A DNA stretch of 64,000 bases, taken from assembly GCF_040515995.1 (NCBI RefSeq), contig NZ_CP159485.1, positions 1,054,001-1,118,000 of the forward strand, read 5' to 3'. This stretch comes from Proteinivorax hydrogeniformans (GTDB taxonomy: Bacteria; Bacillota; Proteinivoracia; Proteinivoracales; Proteinivoracaceae). The notes under the pieces are model-generated. The model saw only the letters and a list, made by a program, of their open reading frames with translations. It was not told the DNA's origin and did not search any database. A program made the translations under genes and the position numbers. This document shows, in pieces, positions 25,081 through 34,921 of the stretch (its first letter is position 1; each line of letters starts with the position of its first letter).

Positions 25081-25497
25081 ATGAGCTCAAAGACAATCAT
25101 AATTGGAGTTATCGGTGCGGATGTGCATGCTGTGGGAAATAAAATATTAGATTACGCCTTTACGCAAGCTGGCTATGAAGTGGTTAACATTGGGGTTTTA
25201 GCGTCGCAAGAGGAATTTGTAAAAGCCGCTGTGGAGACAGGTGCAAATGCAATTTTAGTATCTTCCTTATATGGTCATGGGGAAATTGACTGTAGAGGAC
25301 TTAGAGAAAAGTGCGAAGAAGCAGGTATAGGAAATATTCTACTATATGTAGGTGGAAATTTAGTAGTAGGGAAGAAAGAGTGGGAACCTGTAAAAGAGAC
25401 ATTTATGAATATGGGTTTTGATAGGGCTTATCCACCGGGTACTGCCCCTGAAGTTGCTATAGAGGACTTAAAAAAAGATTTAGCGCAGGAGGGTTAA
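25081..25497 (+). CDS. glmS: Glutamate mutase sigma (S) subunit, B12-binding
   Basis: 138 residues, a complete cobalamin-binding domain. [14 protein letters not shown] holds the D-x-H-x-x-G motif whose histidine ligates cobalt, and the later [11 protein letters not shown] and [10 protein letters not shown] loops bind the nucleotide tail. With GlmE it catalyses the radical, adenosylcobalamin-dependent rearrangement of L-glutamate to (2S,3S)-3-methylaspartate. Order murI-glmS-glmL-glmE-mal, as in glutamate-fermenting clostridia. Confidence 0.96.
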   Translation: MSSKTIIIGVIGADVHAVGNKILDYAFTQAGYEVVNIGVLASQEEFVKAAVETGANAILVSSLYGHGEIDCRGLREKCEEAGIGNILLYVGGNLVVGKKEWEPVKETFMNMGFDRAYPPGTAPEVAIEDLKKDLAQEG

Positions 25498-25499
25498 GC

Positions 25500-26879
25500 A
25501 TGTTAGAAGCAATACTCTTAATCGACTTTGGCAGTACTTTTACAAAGGTAACAGCGGTGGATGTCAAAACAAAAAAGCTGTTAGCGACTGCTAAGGCTCC
25601 TACTACTGTGGCCACTGGCATAGGTAATGGTCTTGAAGAAGCTATTGGTAACCTAGAGAAAAAGGTAGAGAGTGAGATAGAGTATAAAAGAAAGTTGGCT
25701 TGTAGTAGTGCAGCCGGAGGATTAAAGATGGTGGCAATAGGCCTTGTACCGGATTTAACTGCTGAAGCGGCAAAAACTGCAGCACTAGGCGCAGGAGCTA
25801 AACTGATGGATGTTTTCAGTTACCGCCTAAATAATTCAGAGATTGATAAACTGTCGAAAATGAGCGCCGACATAATTTTGCTAGCCGGTGGTACTGATGG
25901 TGGCAACGGAGAAGTAATCTTGGAGAATGCAAAAAAAATAGCTGAATCTGAAATTAACTGTCCGATAATAGTTGCTGGAAATAAAGATGTGCAAGACGAG
26001 ATTAACGAAATATTTACAGCTGCTAAAAAGAAGTTTTTCATAACCGAAAACGTTTTGCCAAGCTTAGATAAGATTAACATTGAACCAGCTAGAGAAGAAA
26101 TACGAAAGGTTTTTATCAATAACATTATTTCAGCAAAGGGTTTTGATGTTATAAGACAAGATATCGATGGTATTGTAATGCCTACTCCTGAAGCTGTATT
26201 GCAAGCTGGTAAATTTATGTCAAAACAACAACTGTTAGGTGCAGAAGAAATCGTTATAGTTGATATGGGTGGAGCTACTACGGATGTACATTCATTTACT
26301 GATGGCATGCCAAACACAGCTGGAGTTGTCTACCGAGGACTTCCGCAGCCATTTTCCAAAAGGACCGTTGAGGGAGACTTGGGAATGCGTTATAGCCTTT
26401 CTTCTTTAATAGAAGAAATTGGAGAATCGAGAATAAGAAAAGACCTACCCTCTTTGGATTTAAATAAAATTTTAGAGGATATAGGTGAAAACTACTGGAG
26501 TGCCAACATTACTTGGGAATTTGAGAACTACTTAGCAAGACAGGGTGTCAATATTGCCGTTAAAAGGCATGGTGGAACTGTAGAAACAGTTTATACACCG
26601 CAAGGAGCTAGTTACATTCAATATGGGAAGGATTTATCCGGTGTAGATGTAGTAATTGGCACAGGTGGGCCTTTAGTAAACAGCGATAAAGCTGGATATA
26701 TACTAAAAGGGGCTCTTTATAACCCGGCCGAACCAATGGCTCTTATGCCTCAAAACAGCAAGTATTGTATTGATAAACAGTATCTTTTGTCGTCTATAGG
26801 TTTGCTTGTGGATGATTATCCTGATATTGCTGAGGAATTAGTTAAAGACAATTTTGACTTTATTGAGGGAGGAAATTAA
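25500..26879 (+). CDS. glmL: GlmL/MutL, glutamate mutase-associated ATPase
   Basis: 459 residues with an actin/Hsp70-type ATPase fold. The phosphate-1 loop is [14 protein letters not shown] at the N-terminus, with [12 protein letters not shown] and LAGGTDGGN further in. MutL homologues lie between the two mutase subunits and are thought to reactivate the enzyme by exchanging damaged cobalamin. It begins 2 bases after glmS and its stop lies 1 base before the glmE start, so translation is coupled across all three. Confidence 0.94.
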   Translation: MLEAILLIDFGSTFTKVTAVDVKTKKLLATAKAPTTVATGIGNGLEEAIGNLEKKVESEIEYKRKLACSSAAGGLKMVAIGLVPDLTAEAAKTAALGAGAKLMDVFSYRLNNSEIDKLSKMSADIILLAGGTDGGNGEVILENAKKIAESEINCPIIVAGNKDVQDEINEIFTAAKKKFFITENVLPSLDKINIEPAREEIRKVFINNIISAKGFDVIRQDIDGIVMPTPEAVLQAGKFMSKQQLLGAEEIVIVDMGGATTDVHSFTDGMPNTAGVVYRGLPQPFSKRTVEGDLGMRYSLSSLIEEIGESRIRKDLPSLDLNKILEDIGENYWSANITWEFENYLARQGVNIAVKRHGGTVETVYTPQGASYIQYGKDLSGVDVVIGTGGPLVNSDKAGYILKGALYNPAEPMALMPQNSKYCIDKQYLLSSIGLLVDDYPDIAEELVKDNFDFIEGGN

Positions 26880-26880
26880 G

Positions 26881-28335
26881 GTGGAAGTAGTTAATAAAAA
26901 ATGGCCAATCGAGAAGTTGTTTGCTGAAAGAGCAGAAATTTTGAAAAAGTGGGAAACTGGTAAAGAAGTGCAGGATATAAACAAGGGGATTGAATATCAA
27001 AAGACGATACCTAAGGCAAAAAACTTTGCAGCAAAATTAAAAGAGGCTAAGGAAAATGGTGTAACTTTAGTTCAACCTAGAGCAGGCGTAGCTTTAGTTA
27101 ATGAGCATATCGCCCTTTTACAATATCTACAAGATGAAGGGGGAGCGGATTTACTTCCTTCCACAATTGATAGCTATACAAGACAAAACAGGTATATGGA
27201 AGCGCAAAAAGGGATAGAGGAAAGTGTATCTAGTGGCAGGTCGCTGCTTAATGGTTTTCCTGCTGTTAACCATGGATTGGAAAATTGCCGAAAAGTAGTG
27301 GAAAGCCTTAAATCTCCAGTACAAGTTAGACACGGCACTCCAGATGCTAGATTATTAGCAGAAATAACTTTAGCAGCTGGTTTTACAGATTATGAAGGCG
27401 GCGGAATCTCTTATAATATTCCATATGCTAAAGATGTTTCGTTAGAGAAAACTATTTATTACTGGCAGTATGTTGATAGATTGGTTGGTTATTATCAAGA
27501 AAATGGTGTTGAAATAAATAGAGAGCCGTTTGGTCCGCTTACAGGAACTTTAGTGCCTCCTTCTATAAGTCATGCCGTAGCTATTTTAGAGGCAATCTTG
27601 GCTGCAGAGCAAGGTGTAATGAATATGACTTTAGGATATGGTCAGTGTGGTAACCTAACACAAGATGTAGCTGCAATTCAGACTTTAGAGGAATTAGCTG
27701 ATGAATATCTTAAAGATAATGGCTACGAAGGAAGGCAACTAACCACTGTATTCCACCAATGGATGGGAGGATTCCCGCAAGATGAAGCCAAAGCTTTTGG
27801 TGTTATCAGCTGGGGAGCATCGGCAGCAGCTTTAGCAAAAGCAACCAAGGTTATTGTTAAAACTCCTCACGAGGCTATGGGAATTCCGACCAAAGAAGCA
27901 AATGCCCAAGGACTTAGAACTACTAAACAACTTATAAACATGTTAAAAGATCAATCTCTACCTGAAAGCAAAAAATTACAACTTGAAAAAGAAATGATTA
28001 AAAAGGAAACAAGAGCTATACTAGATGCAACTTTAAAGTTAGGTGAAGGGGACTGGGCAAAAGGAGCTATCCGAGCTTTTGAAAGTGGAATAATCGATAT
28101 ACCGTTTGCTCCAAGTAGATATAATGCAGGAAGAATTTTACCAGCAAGAGATAATGAAGGAGCGATACGCTTGCTAGATAGTGGTGACTTGCCATTTACC
28201 AAAGAGATTGAAGAATTCCATAAAGAAAAGATAGAGATAAGAGGCAAAGCAGAAGACAGAGAGCCAAGTTTCCAAATGGTAATTGATGATATTTATGCTA
28301 TTGGAAAAGGATTTTTGGTAGGTAGACCTAGCTAA
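26881..28335 (+). CDS. glmE: Glutamate mutase epsilon (E) subunit
   Basis: 484 residues, the TIM-barrel catalytic subunit. The GTG at 26881 is chosen over an upstream in-frame start because family members begin near MEVVNKKW and GAGGGAGG precedes it. Conserved stretches include [50 protein letters not shown]-like [15 protein letters not shown] and [17 protein letters not shown]. It binds glutamate and the adenosyl radical together with GlmS. Full length. Confidence 0.95.
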   Translation: MEVVNKKWPIEKLFAERAEILKKWETGKEVQDINKGIEYQKTIPKAKNFAAKLKEAKENGVTLVQPRAGVALVNEHIALLQYLQDEGGADLLPSTIDSYTRQNRYMEAQKGIEESVSSGRSLLNGFPAVNHGLENCRKVVESLKSPVQVRHGTPDARLLAEITLAAGFTDYEGGGISYNIPYAKDVSLEKTIYYWQYVDRLVGYYQENGVEINREPFGPLTGTLVPPSISHAVAILEAILAAEQGVMNMTLGYGQCGNLTQDVAAIQTLEELADEYLKDNGYEGRQLTTVFHQWMGGFPQDEAKAFGVISWGASAAALAKATKVIVKTPHEAMGIPTKEANAQGLRTTKQLINMLKDQSLPESKKLQLEKEMIKKETRAILDATLKLGEGDWAKGAIRAFESGIIDIPFAPSRYNAGRILPARDNEGAIRLLDSGDLPFTKEIEEFHKEKIEIRGKAEDREPSFQMVIDDIYAIGKGFLVGRPS

Positions 28336-28357
28336 CAAATTTTGGGAGGGAATTATA

Positions 28358-29593
28358 TTGAAAATAGTAGATGTTGTTACTTCATGTGGGTTAACAGGAT
28401 TTTATTTTGATGACCAAAGAGCTATAAAAGGGGATGCTGTTCAAGATGGTTTTACCTATAAAGGAGATTCTGTAACTGATGGGTTTACTGCTATAAGACA
28501 GCAGGGAGAAAGCCTTTCAATTATGTTAAAGCTTGAAGATGGCCAGGTAGCGTACGGTGACTGTGCAGCAGTTCAGTACTCTGGAGCTGGTGGAAGGGAT
28601 CCACTTTTCTTAGCTAAAGATTTTCAGCCAATTGTTGAGCAAAAAATCACTCCAATTCTAAAAGGTAAAGAGCTAAATAGCTTCAAAGATCTAGCAGAAG
28701 AAATAGACAGTTTAAAAAAAGAAAATGGCAAACCAATTCACACAGCATTGAGATATGGAATCACTCAGGCCATTTTGGATGCCGTTGCAAAAAGTAAAAA
28801 AATGACAATGGCTGAAGTTATTGCTAAAGAGTATAACACAGAGCTTTGTACTGAACCTATTCCGGTGTTTTCACAAACTGGAGATGAAAGGTATATGAAT
28901 GTCGATAAAATGATTATTAAAGGGGTAGATGTAATGCCCCACGGCCTGATTAATAATGTGAAACACAAGCTGGGAAATAATGGAGAAAAACTGAAAGAGT
29001 ATGTCGCTTGGCTAAAGAAACGTGTTCAAGATCTTGATAGAGGAGAGGACTATCTACCGATTTTCCATATAGATGTCTATGGCACTATCGGCATAGCATT
29101 TGATTATGATATAGATAAAATGGCTGATTATTTAGATAGTTTGGGAGAAATTGCTGCTCCTCATACTCTAAGAATAGAAGGGCCTATGGATATGGAAGAG
29201 AAGCAGCTTCAAATTAAAAAGCTTAAAGAGCTTTACGATAAGCTTCAGCAAAAGGGAAGTAATGTGGAAATAGTTGCTGATGAATGGTGTAATACATTTG
29301 AAGATATAAAAGACTTTGCCGATCATAAATGTTGTCATATGGCTCAGATTAAGGCTCCTGATTTAGGTGGCATCAACAATATCATTGAAGCTGTGCTTTA
29401 TTGTAAAGAAAATAATGTAGGGGCGTATTTGGGAGGCACATGTAACGAAACAGATCGTGCAGCACAGATAGCAGTTCATATTGCCTTGGCTACAAACCCT
29501 GATCAAATACTTGCTAAGCCGGGTATGGGTGTTGACGAAGGACTTATGATAGTAAAAAATGAAATGGCCAGAACTTTGGCTTTACTAAAGTAG
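28358..29593 (+). CDS. mal: Methylaspartate ammonia-lyase
   Basis: 411 residues, enolase superfamily. Metal ligands are visible in HIDVYG, RIEGPMD and VADEWCNT; the catalytic bases are the His in DVMPHGLINNV and the Lys in AQIKAPDLGG. It removes ammonia from 3-methylaspartate to give mesaconate. TTG start with GGGAGGG 7 bases upstream. It is the last gene of the murI-glmSLE-mal unit. Length and motifs match the Clostridium tetanomorphum enzyme family. Confidence 0.96.
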   Translation: MKIVDVVTSCGLTGFYFDDQRAIKGDAVQDGFTYKGDSVTDGFTAIRQQGESLSIMLKLEDGQVAYGDCAAVQYSGAGGRDPLFLAKDFQPIVEQKITPILKGKELNSFKDLAEEIDSLKKENGKPIHTALRYGITQAILDAVAKSKKMTMAEVIAKEYNTELCTEPIPVFSQTGDERYMNVDKMIIKGVDVMPHGLINNVKHKLGNNGEKLKEYVAWLKKRVQDLDRGEDYLPIFHIDVYGTIGIAFDYDIDKMADYLDSLGEIAAPHTLRIEGPMDMEEKQLQIKKLKELYDKLQQKGSNVEIVADEWCNTFEDIKDFADHKCCHMAQIKAPDLGGINNIIEAVLYCKENNVGAYLGGTCNETDRAAQIAVHIALATNPDQILAKPGMGVDEGLMIVKNEMARTLALLK

Positions 29594-29632
29594 AATTAGC
29601 GTAAGTACAATATAGGACAAACTTGCATTTTT

Positions 29633-29682
29633 AACCCCTTTATGGAATATATATTGAAAAATATATTATCTATGGAGGGGTT
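29633..29682 (+). promoter_or_regulatory. Hairpin covering the ribosome binding site of the GerM-like gene
   Basis: AACCCCTTTATGG (29633-29645) pairs with CTATGGAGGGGTT (29670-29682), 13 pairs including G-U, with an AT-rich inner stem. The right arm contains the GGAGGGG site 4 bases before the ATG region at 29686. It could reduce translation of the lipoprotein or end the mal transcript. Confidence 0.5.
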
Positions 29683-29685
29683 ATA

Positions 29686-30690
29686 ATGAAAATCAGGCTT
29701 TTACTGTTAGGGTTAGTAATTTTTCTTTTAGTTTTTATGTGTGTAGGTTGCCTTGACAAAGTTTTTGGTCCCATCGAAGAAACTGAAACAGAAAAAAATA
29801 AAGAAAAAGATAAGGCTACCGAGGTAGACGCAACAAATGAAAACTATTTAGACATAGATTTTTATGTTGTTGATGATACTACTAACAAACTTTTGCCTGT
29901 CAGCATAAATTATCCTAGAAAAGAAGGTATAGCCTATGCTACAGTAATGGAGCTCGTTTCCGGAAGCGATATACATCAAAAAATTGAGGGTTACGATTTA
30001 AGTTTACCATTACTGGAAGGGACCGAGGTCCTTGGCATTAATATTGATGAAAAAGCGGCAGTGGTGGATTTTAATAATCAGTTACTTAACTTTGAGGATC
30101 AAAATCAAGAAAAACTTGCTGTAACCTCTTTGGTATATACGTTGACCCAGTACTCTACCATTGAAAAGGTACAAATTAGGATAGCTGGTAGTATAGTAGA
30201 AGAGCTTACACATGGCACTAAGGTAAATTTACCCATATCTCGGGAAACCCTTGGGATCAATGTAGAGGTTGAAGATGGGGTTGATTTAAAAAACTCAGAC
30301 AAAATCACCGTCTATCATCCTGTCTTGCGAAATGAAACTAATCTATATATCCCGGTAACTAGGGTAATTAACAGCAATCAAAATCATCTTAAAACCGCTG
30401 TGGGATTATATTTAAATGGGGCTGACTTTTCTCAACCATTTGAAGAAGAAAGTGAAGTTATGAAAACGCAGGTTAAAGAGAATGTTGCGGTTGTAAGCCT
30501 TTCTAAGGAATTTACATCATATCCTAAGCAAATGGAAGAAGGCATAGTCAAGTCGCTTATTTTAACAATAACAGAACTAGATAGGATAGAAAAAGTACAG
30601 CTTTTGATAGAAGGACACCCAAAAGTCTTACCAGCAGGGACTGACTTAAACAATATCATGGATAGACCTGCTTTTGCTAAGATTAATTAA
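29686..30690 (+). CDS. gerM: GerM-like lipoprotein with two GerMN domains
   Basis: 334 residues. Signal peptide with lipobox VGC (Cys about 22), an acidic/lysine-rich linker to residue 48, then two repeats of the GerMN domain: about 55-180 (YPRKEGIAYATVMEL to VQIRIAGS) and 200-325 (VLRNETNLYIPVTRV to VQLLIEGHP). GerM is needed for spore engulfment and germination in Bacillus. It sits between the two halves of the glutamate-fermentation cluster, though its function seems unrelated. Its ribosome site is in a hairpin, and a stem-loop follows the stop. Confidence 0.85.
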   Translation: MKIRLLLLGLVIFLLVFMCVGCLDKVFGPIEETETEKNKEKDKATEVDATNENYLDIDFYVVDDTTNKLLPVSINYPRKEGIAYATVMELVSGSDIHQKIEGYDLSLPLLEGTEVLGINIDEKAAVVDFNNQLLNFEDQNQEKLAVTSLVYTLTQYSTIEKVQIRIAGSIVEELTHGTKVNLPISRETLGINVEVEDGVDLKNSDKITVYHPVLRNETNLYIPVTRVINSNQNHLKTAVGLYLNGADFSQPFEEESEVMKTQVKENVAVVSLSKEFTSYPKQMEEGIVKSLILTITELDRIEKVQLLIEGHPKVLPAGTDLNNIMDRPAFAKIN

Positions 30691-30692
30691 CA

Positions 30693-30726
30693 AAAGCCAA
30701 TGAGGTAATGTAACCTCATTGGCTTA
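30693..30726 (+). terminator. Hairpin after the GerM-like gene
   Basis: AAGCCAATGAGGT and ACCTCATTGGCTT form a perfect 13-bp stem. The following sequence (AAAGGA) has no T run, so termination efficiency is uncertain. Confidence 0.6.
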
Positions 30727-30753
30727 AAGGACAAGCTTTAAGGAGGCTACAAA

Positions 30754-32133
30754 ATGAAGGAATTTAAAATACTTGCACCTACCGCCATACTTGGGTATGG
30801 TTTTCCAGTAGATTCTTTTGAAAGAGGTATGGAGAAAAAACCAGATTTAATTGCTGTTGATGCAGGCTCTGTGGATCCAGGCCCCTATTATTTAGGTGCT
30901 GGCAAATCCTTTACAGACCGTGCAGCAGTTAAAAGAGACCTTAAGTTTATGCTAAAGGCTGCAAAAAAACATAAAGTCCCTGTTTCTATAGGTAGTGCTG
31001 GAGGAGCAGGAGGAAAGCAGCACTTAGATTGGAATGTTGATATAATAGAAGAAATCTTAAAAGAAGAAGATTTACAACTAAAAGTTGTAGTGATAAATTC
31101 TCAACTTGATAAGGAATTCTTAGTTGATAAGTTGGCACAAGGTGACATAGACCCATTATTACCTGCAAAGGAAATTAGTAAAGAGGATATACTAAAAAGC
31201 ACTAACATTGTAGGACAAATGGGAATAGAACCCTTTGACAAAGCTATCGAAATGGGGGCGGATGTAATTATTGCAGGACGTGCGTATGACCCTGCTGTCT
31301 TTGCAGCTCACCCAATCAAGCTGGGATATGACCCTGGTCTTGCAATGCATATGGGTAAAATTCTAGAATGTGCCTCTATAGCTGCATCGCCTGGAAGTGG
31401 TAGAGATGCGATGCTAGGAACTTTAGGAGAGGATTATTTCATTTTAGAGCCTATGAATGAACAAAGAAGCTGTACTACTGATTCAGTGGCAGCTCATAGC
31501 TTATACGAAAAAACCAATCCCTTTATCCTACCCGGCCCTGGTGGAACGCTAAACTTAAAGGAAACTACTTATGAACAATTAGACGATAGGCGAGTAAAGG
31601 TTTTAGGAAGCAAGTTTGAGCTTTCCAAAGAGTATACAATTAAGTTAGAAGGTGCTGCATCGGTTGGCAAGAGAACCATCTCTATTGCAGGAACAAGAGA
31701 TCCAATTATGATAAATCAAATAGATGAAATTATCGAGGAAGTAAAGGATCAAGTAAAAGATAATTTCCAGGATGGAGGTTATCAGTACACCCTAAACTTC
31801 CATATATACGGAAAAAACGGAGTAATGGGACAACTAGAGCCTACTCAAAACCCTAATAGTCACGAGCTTGGACTGGTTATTGACGTTGTTGCAAAGACAA
31901 AAGAAGTTGCTGATACCATTTGTAGTTTTACAAGGTCGACTATGCTGCACTATGGCTATGAAAACAGGAAGGCTACAGCAGGAAACCTTGCGTTCCCCTA
32001 TTCTCCTTCTGATATCCATGCAGGTGATGTTTATCAATTTACTATTCATCACTTACTAAAGAATATAGACCCTCAAGGTCTTTTTGAGACATGTTGGTTA
32101 AAGGACTATGTAAAGGGGGATAAAAATGAGTAA
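30754..32133 (+). CDS. AtuA-like (DUF1446) protein
   Basis: 459 residues, cytosolic. It matches the acyclic terpene utilisation AtuA / DUF1446 family: an N-terminal IAVDAGSVDPGPYYLGAG, a glycine-rich SIGSAGGAGG, then GADVIIAGRAYDPAVFAA and GKILECASIAASPGSGRD. The biochemical role of the family is not established. It overlaps the DUF4387 gene by 8 bases and precedes a mesaconase, so it probably acts in the same pathway. AAGGAGG 8 bases before the ATG. Confidence 0.85.
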   Translation: MKEFKILAPTAILGYGFPVDSFERGMEKKPDLIAVDAGSVDPGPYYLGAGKSFTDRAAVKRDLKFMLKAAKKHKVPVSIGSAGGAGGKQHLDWNVDIIEEILKEEDLQLKVVVINSQLDKEFLVDKLAQGDIDPLLPAKEISKEDILKSTNIVGQMGIEPFDKAIEMGADVIIAGRAYDPAVFAAHPIKLGYDPGLAMHMGKILECASIAASPGSGRDAMLGTLGEDYFILEPMNEQRSCTTDSVAAHSLYEKTNPFILPGPGGTLNLKETTYEQLDDRRVKVLGSKFELSKEYTIKLEGAASVGKRTISIAGTRDPIMINQIDEIIEEVKDQVKDNFQDGGYQYTLNFHIYGKNGVMGQLEPTQNPNSHELGLVIDVVAKTKEVADTICSFTRSTMLHYGYENRKATAGNLAFPYSPSDIHAGDVYQFTIHHLLKNIDPQGLFETCWLKDYVKGDKNE

Positions 32134-32452
32134 AATTAACATTACAGAACTAACTACTGTTATTCGTAGTAAAAATGCTGGTCCTTACGAATTAACTTTT
32201 GATTTAATTTTTAAAACAGAAGAGATATTCAATTACGTAGTGGAAAATAAATTTATCACAGAAGAGCTTATAGCTAAACTATACGGAATTGATGTAGAGA
32301 AAGTAATTTCTGTAGTTCCTTACTCACCTTCTAAAGCGATAAAAGCTACTATCGTACGTCCTATTGCTGCAGGTGATGTAGGTGAGACAGATGTTTACGG
32401 AGCTCAACAGCATGGCCCCCTCTTAAATATTGAGATTCCGTGGGAAAGGTAG
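32126..32452 (+). CDS. DUF4387 family protein
   Basis: 108 residues, alpha/beta, no signal. It has the start of the DUF4387 family (NITELTTVIRSKNAGPYELTFDLIF) and the closing DVYGAQQHGPLLNIEIP. In many genomes this small protein follows an AtuA-like protein, as here with an 8-base overlap, suggesting two subunits of one enzyme. Function unknown; its place between methylaspartate lyase and mesaconase makes a step in mesaconate or citramalate metabolism the best guess. Confidence 0.82.
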   Translation: MSKINITELTTVIRSKNAGPYELTFDLIFKTEEIFNYVVENKFITEELIAKLYGIDVEKVISVVPYSPSKAIKATIVRPIAAGDVGETDVYGAQQHGPLLNIEIPWER

Positions 32453-32461
32453 GGAAATTTC

Positions 32462-33304
32462 TTGAGAGAAATCCAAGTTTTTAGTGTGACAGAAGCAGTA
32501 AAAGAAATGGTTATTTCTTGTAATTACGTTATAGCTCCTGATATTAAAGAAGGATTAACAAGAGGGTATGAAACTGAAGATAATGAACTGGCGAAAAGTT
32601 TGCTAGAGCAAATTATTGAAAATAGCGAAATTGCTGCAAATGAACAAATGCCCATTTGTCAAGATACTGGTATGGCGGTTATATTTGTTGAAGTGGGAAG
32701 AGGGGTATGTCTTACTGGAGGCAGCCTTGATGAAGCAATAAACGAAGGGGTAAGACAGGGGTATGAGGAAGGTTATTTAAGAAAATCTGTTGTTAAAGAT
32801 CCATTAAATCGCGAAAACACTAAAGATAACACACCAGCCGTTGTTCATACTGAGATAGTTGAAGGAGATCAAATTAAACTTACAGTAGCTCCTAAAGGTT
32901 TTGGTAGCGAAAACATGAGCTCATTAAAGATGTTAAAGCCAGCGGATGGACAAGAAGGGGTTATAGATTTTGTGTTAAGCTCTGTTTCAAACGCAGGAGG
33001 AAATCCTTGCCCTCCTATTGTTGTGGGAGTTGGTATTGGTGGGACGATGGAAAAAGCAGCTCTTTTAGCAAAGAAAGCTGCTGTTAGATCAATCGACTCC
33101 GAAAACTCCAACCCATTTTATCAAAAGTTTGAAGAACATCTATTGCAGAAAATAAATCAGCTGGGGATAGGGCCACAAGGATTTGGAGGCAAAACAACTG
33201 CAATAGGGGTAAATGTAGAATATTACCCTACCCATATAGCAGGATTGCCTGTGGCAGTAAACATAAACTGCCATGCTACAAGGCATGCCACTAAAACAAT
33301 ATAG
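32462..33304 (+). CDS. Mesaconase / class I fumarase-type hydratase, alpha subunit
   Basis: 280 residues. Three cysteines that hold the [4Fe-4S] cluster in class I fumarases are in PICQDTG, GGNPCPPIVVG and NINCHATRHATKTI. It hydrates mesaconate to (S)-citramalate, or fumarate to malate; context after methylaspartate lyase favours mesaconate, as in two-subunit mesaconases of glutamate fermenters. TTG start, with GGTAGGG upstream. The beta subunit follows 13 bases later. Substrate preference cannot be read from the sequence. Confidence 0.9.
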   Translation: MREIQVFSVTEAVKEMVISCNYVIAPDIKEGLTRGYETEDNELAKSLLEQIIENSEIAANEQMPICQDTGMAVIFVEVGRGVCLTGGSLDEAINEGVRQGYEEGYLRKSVVKDPLNRENTKDNTPAVVHTEIVEGDQIKLTVAPKGFGSENMSSLKMLKPADGQEGVIDFVLSSVSNAGGNPCPPIVVGVGIGGTMEKAALLAKKAAVRSIDSENSNPFYQKFEEHLLQKINQLGIGPQGFGGKTTAIGVNVEYYPTHIAGLPVAVNINCHATRHATKTI

Positions 33305-33317
33305 AGGGGGAATAAAT

Positions 33318-33872
33318 ATGGAAACGATAAAATTAACTACCCCTTTAAAAGAAGATGATATTAGAAAACTTAAAGCAGGGGATTTGGTGGAAATATCGGG
33401 CACGATATATTCAGCTAGAGATGCTGCCCATAAAAGGTTTATCGAAACGCTAAAAAAAGGTGAAGAGCTGCCATTTGATGTAAAAGGGCAGGTTATATAT
33501 TATGTTGGTCCTTGTCCAGCAAAGCCAGGTCAAATAATAGGCTCGGCAGGGCCAACTACAAGTGGCCGAATGGATAAGTATACGCCACAGCTATTGGACT
33601 GTGGACTAAAGGGTATGATCGGAAAAGGGCAAAGAAGCGAAGAAGTAAAGAAGAGTATAGTGGTTAATAAAAGTGTTTATTTTAGCGCTATAGGTGGTGC
33701 TGCAGCTTTAATAGCAAAACGAATTAAAAAAAGCGAGATAATAGCATATGAAGATCTAGGTGCAGAGGGTGTAAGAAAGATGGAGGTAGAAAACTTCCCA
33801 CTTATTGTGGCTGTTGATAGCTGCGGTAATGACTTTTATAAGCAAGGTAAAGAAAAATACTTATCAAAGTAA
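33318..33872 (+). CDS. Mesaconase / class I fumarase-type hydratase, beta subunit
   Basis: 184 residues, the C-terminal domain of class I fumarases as a separate chain. Signature parts are SGTIYSARDAAHKRF, YYVGPCPAKPGQIIGSAGPTTSGRMD and MIGKGQRSE. The Arg/His-rich first stretch binds the substrate carboxylates. ATG at 33318 with AGAGGGGG 8 bases upstream; upstream in-frame starts lie inside the alpha gene. It ends the second fermentation operon, with a terminator after the stop. Confidence 0.9.
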   Translation: METIKLTTPLKEDDIRKLKAGDLVEISGTIYSARDAAHKRFIETLKKGEELPFDVKGQVIYYVGPCPAKPGQIIGSAGPTTSGRMDKYTPQLLDCGLKGMIGKGQRSEEVKKSIVVNKSVYFSAIGGAAALIAKRIKKSEIIAYEDLGAEGVRKMEVENFPLIVAVDSCGNDFYKQGKEKYLSK

Positions 33873-33873
33873 A

Positions 33874-33907
33874 CAAAAAGGGTTATGCCACAGGGCGTAA
33901 CCCTTTT
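33874..33907 (+). terminator. Terminator after the mesaconase genes
   Basis: AAAAAGGGTTATGCC, ACA, GGGCGTAACCCTTTTT, a long stem ending in T residues. Confidence 0.88.
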
Positions 33908-33999
33908 TAACTGCATAAAATAAAAGTGTTTTTCATATCTAACCATATGTGGAAAAAGGTAGATAAATAATGTATAATTGCAAAAGGAGGTGTAAAGCT

Positions 34000-34911
34000 A
34001 TGATGAATTCATCTGCCCATCAATACTTGATGCATGCTACATATTTTGCGCCAAGGGGGAAACATAGACTGCAAGCATTAGGGAACTATCTAAGTCAGAG
34101 ATATATTACTCCCAACGACAATGTAATTGGGTTTATAGGAGATTCTGGAGCGGGAAAATCAATTTTAATTAGAGGTATTTTTCCGGGATTGGAGTTGACT
34201 AATGATGATGAAGGTATTAACGTACGGCCCTTACCTTTATTACATCAATATCAAAAAGGACATTTCCGCTCCCACACTTATCACCTAGATATAAGGTTTG
34301 AATCTGCTTTTACACAGACTTGGGAATTAGCAGAAGCTGTTAAAGAGGCTGTTTCTCAAGGGAAAAGAGTGGTGGTGGAGCATTTCGATTTACTATATCC
34401 TCATTTAGGTTATAATGCTGAAGTGCTTATAGGAGTAGGAGAAGAGGTAATAATAACAAGACCTGGTGTTTTTGGACCTGAATCAAAAGAAATTGGTGAT
34501 ATCGTATTTGACTCTATTAAGTACAGAAAAATGGCCCACACAGCTGAAGACTTAACTTCACTTGTGCTTATGGACATGGGCTTTGACCGGCCAACATACC
34601 ATAGTGATATCAAGCACGGATTTGTTTTGGAGTTTCAAACAAAACCTAATATAGATCTAATAGATCTTGAGCAAAAGGTTAATGAATTAATTGAATCAAA
34701 TTTGAGTATTTCTCATCACGATGATGAACATATTAATATTGGTGAAGATATTGTGTTTCCTTGCACTGGACCGCGTATTCATGTTAAAAAAACTGGAGAT
34801 ATTTCAGGGTTTTATTTAATAAAGGATTTTAAATGGGATTCTTTAAACCAGCAATATCTTTTAGCTGGCGTGGTAGGGTTTGAGGAGTCAGGATTGGGAC
34901 TTTTAAAATAG
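34000..34911 (+). CDS. P-loop protein with alanyl-tRNA-synthetase-like additional domain
   Basis: 303 residues. The P-loop [13 protein letters not shown] lies near residue 48, followed by [10 protein letters not shown] and [11 protein letters not shown], which looks like a Walker-B-like segment. The middle to end ([27 protein letters not shown] and later [22 protein letters not shown]) matches proteins annotated as alanine-tRNA synthetase second additional domain-containing. I know of no assigned function; a nucleotide-dependent kinase or an editing-like activity is possible. ATG at 34000 with AAAGGAGGTG upstream. It precedes rph by 10 bases. Confidence 0.72.
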   Translation: MMNSSAHQYLMHATYFAPRGKHRLQALGNYLSQRYITPNDNVIGFIGDSGAGKSILIRGIFPGLELTNDDEGINVRPLPLLHQYQKGHFRSHTYHLDIRFESAFTQTWELAEAVKEAVSQGKRVVVEHFDLLYPHLGYNAEVLIGVGEEVIITRPGVFGPESKEIGDIVFDSIKYRKMAHTAEDLTSLVLMDMGFDRPTYHSDIKHGFVLEFQTKPNIDLIDLEQKVNELIESNLSISHHDDEHINIGEDIVFPCTGPRIHVKKTGDISGFYLIKDFKWDSLNQQYLLAGVVGFEESGLGLLK

Positions 34912-34921
34912 GAGGAATATT

